7,378 nt of DNA from JAJPHC01 sp035255945 (GTDB taxonomy: Bacteria; Acidobacteriota; Thermoanaerobaculia; Gp7-AA8): positions 1 through 7,378 of the forward strand of contig DATEZA010000276.1 of assembly GCA_035255945.1 (NCBI GenBank). Reading direction: 5' to 3'. Of this stretch, positions 5,444 through 7,378 are shown piece after piece. How positions within the stretch are numbered: position 1 is the stretch's first letter; every line of letters starts with the position of its first letter. The notes under the pieces are model-generated. The model had not been told where the DNA came from and did no database searches. It was given only the letters and a program-made list of their open reading frames with translations. The translations under genes and the position numbers were made by a program.

Positions 5444-5931
5444 GCCGCGATGCGCACCGCATCGTGCACGTGCTCCTCGGTCAGCCCGCCCAGCAGCACC
5501 GCTTCCTCGTGCGAGCGGATGCACATCTCGCATCCGTTGATCGCGCTCACTGCGAGGCAGATCAGCTCGAAGTCGGGCTTGTTCGTCGCCGGCTTCGCGA
5601 TCCGCTGCATGCGCAGGCGCGCCGGCCGCTCGCCGTACGACGCCTTTCCGACCATGTGCCGGAATCGATAGAAGACGTTGTTCATCGCCATCAGCGCCGC
5701 GGCGGCGAGCGCGTCATCGATGACCGCTTCGTCGACTTCGGCCCGTGCGTCGGCGATCAGCGCGTCGCGCAGCGCGTGGTTGTGGGTGGCGACCGCCGAA
5801 GCGATCGCCACGCCGTAGCGCTGCGCAGGGGAGAGAGTGCCGGGCTGCAGAACGCTCTGCAGATTCAGCTTGATGTCGCGCGCCGGCTCGGAGAACGACG
5901 CGCGCAGATCGTCCACTGCGCTCATGGTCAT
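5386..5931 (-). CDS. ahpD: AhpD-like alkylhydroperoxidase (carboxymuconolactone decarboxylase family)
   Basis: A 181-residue protein. The ATG at 5931 overlaps the ahpC stop by 4 bp (ATGA); a second ATG two codons later (5925) is possible. AhpD of Mycobacterium tuberculosis is a trimeric disulfide reductase that recycles oxidised AhpC and has weak peroxidase activity of its own. The active-site motif is present as Glu122 (DFELICLAVS), Cys134 and Cys137 (NGCEMCIRSHEE) and His141, with the same spacing as Mtb Glu118/Cys130/Cys133/His137. The auxiliary His between the two cysteines of the Mtb enzyme is Met136 here. The N-terminal half (LNLQSVLQPGTLSPAQRYGV, then NNVFYRFRHMVG) also matches AhpD, and the length is normal for the family. 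It is the last gene of the perR-ahpC-ahpD operon. Its final codons have been copied into the adjacent tandem duplication. Confidence 0.92.
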   Translation of the reverse strand: MTMSAVDDLRASFSEPARDIKLNLQSVLQPGTLSPAQRYGVAIASAVATHNHALRDALIADARAEVDEAVIDDALAAAALMAMNNVFYRFRHMVGKASYGERPARLRMQRIAKPATNKPDFELICLAVSAINGCEMCIRSHEEAVLLGGLTEEHVHDAVRIAAVINASALALELPALATTV

Positions 5932-6464
5932 GCCACCTTGATCGTTTCCTGCCCCGCCTTCCAGTTGCAGGGGCAGAGCTCGTCGGTCTGCAGCGCGTCG
6001 AGCACGCGGAGCGTCTCATCGACGCTGCGGCCGACGGAGAGGTCGTTCACGTTCACCCAGCGGATGGAGCCCTGCGGGTCGACGATGAACGTCGCGCGGA
6101 GCGCCACGCCGGCGTCGCTGCGGATGATGCCGAGCTCCTGTCCGAACGACGGCGAGATGTGCACCAGCGGCGTGTTGATCTTCTGCAGGTCTTCGTGCGC
6201 GTTGCGCCACGCCAGGTGCGAGAACTCGTTGTCGGTCGAGCCGCCGACGACCACAGCGTCGCGGTCGCCGAAATCGGAGGCCTTCTTGTCGAGCTCGACG
6301 ATCTCCGTCGGGCAGATGAACGTGAAGTCCTTGGGATACGAGTAGAACACCAGCCACTGGCCGGAGAAATTGTCATTGGTCAGCGTGGCGAACTCCTTGC
6401 CCTTCTCGCGGCTCACGCACGCCTGCAGCTTGAACTGGGGAAACTTGTCTCCAACGGTCAACAT
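5928..6464 (-). CDS. ahpC: Alkyl hydroperoxide reductase / peroxiredoxin AhpC
   Basis: A 178-residue typical peroxiredoxin that reduces H2O2 and organic peroxides in the cytoplasm. The peroxidatic motif is PKDFTFICPTE, with Pro44, Thr48 and Cys51; Arg123 (ALRATF) completes the active site. The C-terminal DELCPCNWKAG carries Cys164 and Cys166, the CxC arrangement seen in the mycobacterial AhpC that is served by AhpD (Cys61/Cys174/Cys176), rather than the single resolving cysteine of the AhpF-dependent enteric type. This fits the AhpD gene directly downstream and the absence of ahpF. The ATG at 6464 has AAGGAG (6477-6482) 12 nt upstream, which is somewhat long. The gene starts 49 bp after perR and overlaps ahpD by 4 bp. 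Peroxide-responsive control by the upstream PerR is likely. Confidence 0.95.
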   Translation of the reverse strand: MLTVGDKFPQFKLQACVSREKGKEFATLTNDNFSGQWLVFYSYPKDFTFICPTEIVELDKKASDFGDRDAVVVGGSTDNEFSHLAWRNAHEDLQKINTPLVHISPSFGQELGIIRSDAGVALRATFIVDPQGSIRWVNVNDLSVGRSVDETLRVLDALQTDELCPCNWKAGQETIKVA

Positions 6465-6488
6465 ATTGTCTTTCGACTCCTTTCAATT

Positions 6489-6503
6489 CTGGACATCGTC
6501 TAA
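6489..6503. promoter_or_regulatory. Degenerate second PerR-box-like site before ahpC
   Basis: On the minus strand the site reads TTAGACGATGTCCAG, matching the perR operator palindrome at 10 of 15 positions, with the TTAGAC half-site intact and GTC kept in the other half. It lies in the 49-bp gap between perR and ahpC. It may be a weak operator for a separate ahpC promoter, or chance. No clear -35/-10 pair accompanies it. Confidence 0.35.
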
Positions 6504-6513
6504 GGCGACGGCG

Positions 6514-6921
6514 TCACTTCTTCTTCACTCCGTGCATCACCACCTGGTAATCGTGCACGACGTAGCCGCGCAGCCCCTCGATATTGCAGACCTGCACCTT
6601 CTCCCACGGCACGTCGTGGATCGAGCCGTCTTCCTCGTCCACGAAGTGATGGTGCTTGTCCATCTTCGGATCGAAGACGACGGCGTTGTCGGCGAGGTCG
6701 AGCGTACGCAGCAGCCCCTTCTCCACGAACAGGTTGAGCGTGTTGTAGACCGTCGCCCGGGAGATCCACGGAAAGTTGTCCCGCACGCGATTCCAGACCA
6801 GGTCGGCCGAGGGATGCTCCTTCGTGTAGAGCACGTAATCGGCGACCGCCACCCGCTGGGCGGAGGGCTGGATGCCGTGGTCTCTCAGCGTTTCGTCGGT
6901 TTTGTGTTTCGGCACGAGCAT
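6514..6921 (-). CDS. perR: PerR-type Fur-family peroxide-sensing repressor
   Basis: A 135-residue protein from the ATG at 6921. An in-frame TTG at 6951 would add residues encoded by the operator and is disfavoured. Residues 10-75 form the winged-helix domain (HGIQPSAQRVAVADYVLYTK, then HPSADLVWNRV and SRATVYNTLNLFVEKGLL). The regulatory metal ligands of Bacillus PerR (His37, Asp85, His91, His93, Asp104) are all present one residue earlier: His36, Asp84, His90, His92, Asp103. Asp rather than Glu at the last position is the PerR-like state; PerR senses H2O2 by Fe-catalysed oxidation of two of these histidines. The structural Cys4 zinc site is absent: VDEEDG replaces the first CxxC and only Cys112 remains. 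It therefore resembles zinc-lacking PerR or Irr proteins. It heads the perR-ahpC-ahpD operon and probably represses it and itself. Confidence 0.9.
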   Translation of the reverse strand: MLVPKHKTDETLRDHGIQPSAQRVAVADYVLYTKEHPSADLVWNRVRDNFPWISRATVYNTLNLFVEKGLLRTLDLADNAVVFDPKMDKHHHFVDEEDGSIHDVPWEKVQVCNIEGLRGYVVHDYQVVMHGVKKK

Positions 6922-6935
6922 TAGACTAAGTCTAA
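6921..6935. promoter_or_regulatory. PerR/Fur-type operator, perfect 7-1-7 palindrome
   Basis: TTAGACTAAGTCTAA is a perfect inverted repeat with the 7-1-7 geometry of PerR boxes (TTATAATNATTATAA-type). It touches the first base of the perR ATG, so bound repressor would cover the start of the gene. It stands out as AT-rich within high-GC DNA. Autoregulation of the perR-ahpC-ahpD operon is inferred. Confidence 0.75.
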
Positions 6936-6945
6936 AAACGGACGA

Positions 6946-6951
6946 CGTCAA
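6946..6951 (-). promoter_or_regulatory. Possible -35 element of the perR promoter
   Basis: TTGACG on the minus strand is followed after 17 nt by TAGTCT (6923-6928), which lies inside the operator and matches the -10 consensus only poorly. If real, transcription would begin at or just inside perR, giving a leaderless or internally started message. The AATATA at about 6957-6962 (minus strand) is an alternative -10 that would leave a short leader. Confidence 0.25.
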
Positions 6952-6993
6952 GAGCTATATTCCGCTCGCGACCCGGCTCCTCTCACTCCCTCC

Positions 6994-7022
6994 CTCTATC
7001 ACTCGGCTCTTCTCTATCACTC
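6994..7022. repeat. Short direct repeat CTCTATCACTC at the end of the esterase gene
   Basis: Two identical 11-bp copies, 6994-7004 and 7012-7022, lie in a pyrimidine-rich tract. The second contains the stop codon of the esterase gene (minus strand). It looks like a local slippage duplication and no function is apparent. Confidence 0.5.
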
Positions 7023-7378
7023 CCCAAACGGAAACGTCTCATCCGCCTCGCCCGGCCCGTGCCACATCGCTTCTCTCTCCATCGGCTCGACTGCATTCGT
7101 CTCGTCGATGTGGATCACGGCGTCGAATTGCTCCGGCATAACGGCGTGGAAGTAGTGGCTCATGCGCTCGGTCTCCGGGCGGTAGATCACGCCGATGGCG
7201 CGCTCGAGGCGGGTGTCGGAAAGTTCTTCGCTGGCGATCGGGTCGTCGCGGAACAGGAGGTAGAACGCCGGCTCGCCGGTGTCGTGCAGGAGCTCTTCGT
7301 AGGAGCCGCGGAGTCCGGGACGGACGATTTTCTTTTCGGCGGGGCCGTCCCAATCGGTCGCCGCGGTCACTGTGCCTT
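7017..7378 (-). CDS. Erythromycin-esterase-family protein, C-terminal part (partial, right edge)
   Basis: The frame is open to the right edge; about 119 C-terminal residues are present, ending at the TGA at 7017-7019. The GTG at 7370 is internal, because the reading frame continues upstream and the conserved family segment begins around it. Recognisable blocks are VTAATDWDGPAEKKIVRPGL, then GSYEELLHDTG, ERAIGVIYRPETERMSHYFH, and QFDAVIHIDETNAVEPME. These match the C-terminal region of EreA/EreB-like proteins, which hydrolyse the macrolide lactone in resistant bacteria; most environmental homologues have unknown substrates and many are fused to a phosphoribosyltransferase domain. The catalytic His/Glu region lies outside the window. 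The family call is good; macrolide resistance should not be inferred from this fragment. Confidence 0.8.
   Translation of the reverse strand, partial: GTVTAATDWDGPAEKKIVRPGLRGSYEELLHDTGEPAFYLLFRDDPIASEELSDTRLERAIGVIYRPETERMSHYFHAVMPEQFDAVIHIDETNAVEPMEREAMWHGPGEADETFPFGE

Noticed and set aside
5159..5533. N-terminal extension of the treZ frame up to a start at 5533, containing two 44-residue repeats.
   Set aside because: It runs through ahpD in another frame and through the tandem repeat. The 44-residue periodicity is only the 132-bp duplication read in frame, and the composition is Arg/Cys-rich and unlike TreZ.
4076..5671. Long plus-strand open frame opposite treZ and ahpD.
   Set aside because: It is antisense to two well-supported enzymes and crosses the repeat block; its product has no recognisable domain.
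7017..7370. Complete small gene starting at GTG 7370.
   Set aside because: The frame stays open to the edge and the visible part is the conserved C-terminal region of the larger erythromycin-esterase family, so this is a truncated gene and not a small protein.

Overview
This is a high-GC bacterial window, densely packed with genes. The gene set is an Ada-type repair regulator, HNH nuclease, BON/PRC-barrel proteins, an NRAMP-like transporter, trehalose synthesis, AhpC/AhpD/PerR and an erythromycin-esterase homologue. Together with GC-rich palindromic repeats, this suggests a soil or environmental bacterium, possibly Acidobacteriota-like. That placement is a low-confidence inference; there is no rRNA or other phylogenetic marker here.

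Layout. (1) Positions 1-732, minus strand: the first 71 codons of an ada-like gene, running off the left edge, preceded by a small HNH endonuclease gene. (2) Positions 768-3465, plus strand: five tightly packed genes, consecutive ones overlapping by 38, 4, 1 and 4 bp. They encode a BON-domain protein, a small exported or lipoprotein-like protein, a divergent NRAMP-fold transporter and two PRC-barrel-type proteins. (3) Positions 3371-5158, minus strand: treZ (malto-oligosyltrehalose trehalohydrolase), convergent with and overlapping the last PRC gene. A GC-rich palindromic repeat sits in the overlap and has been translated into both C-termini. (4) Positions 5143-5443: an unusual repeat region. 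A multi-hairpin palindromic element lies between ahpD and treZ, and part of it, together with the last codons of ahpD, has been duplicated in tandem. The treZ start codon appears to come from this element. (5) Positions 5386-6921, minus strand: a compact peroxide-defence operon, perR-ahpC-ahpD. A perfect 15-bp palindromic operator touches the perR start codon and a degenerate copy lies before ahpC. (6) Positions 7017-7378, minus strand: the C-terminal part of an erythromycin-esterase-family protein, cut by the right edge.

How the genes work together. The perR-ahpC-ahpD block is a self-consistent system: AhpC destroys peroxide, AhpD recycles oxidised AhpC, and a PerR-type Fe/Mn sensor with a complete five-ligand regulatory site probably controls the operon. 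The plus-strand five-gene block looks like one translationally coupled unit built around a transporter whose canonical NRAMP metal ligands (DPGN and MPH motifs) are replaced. Its substrate is unknown. It is the best candidate here for an undescribed system. The ahpD-treZ junction is the best candidate for unusual genome evolution.
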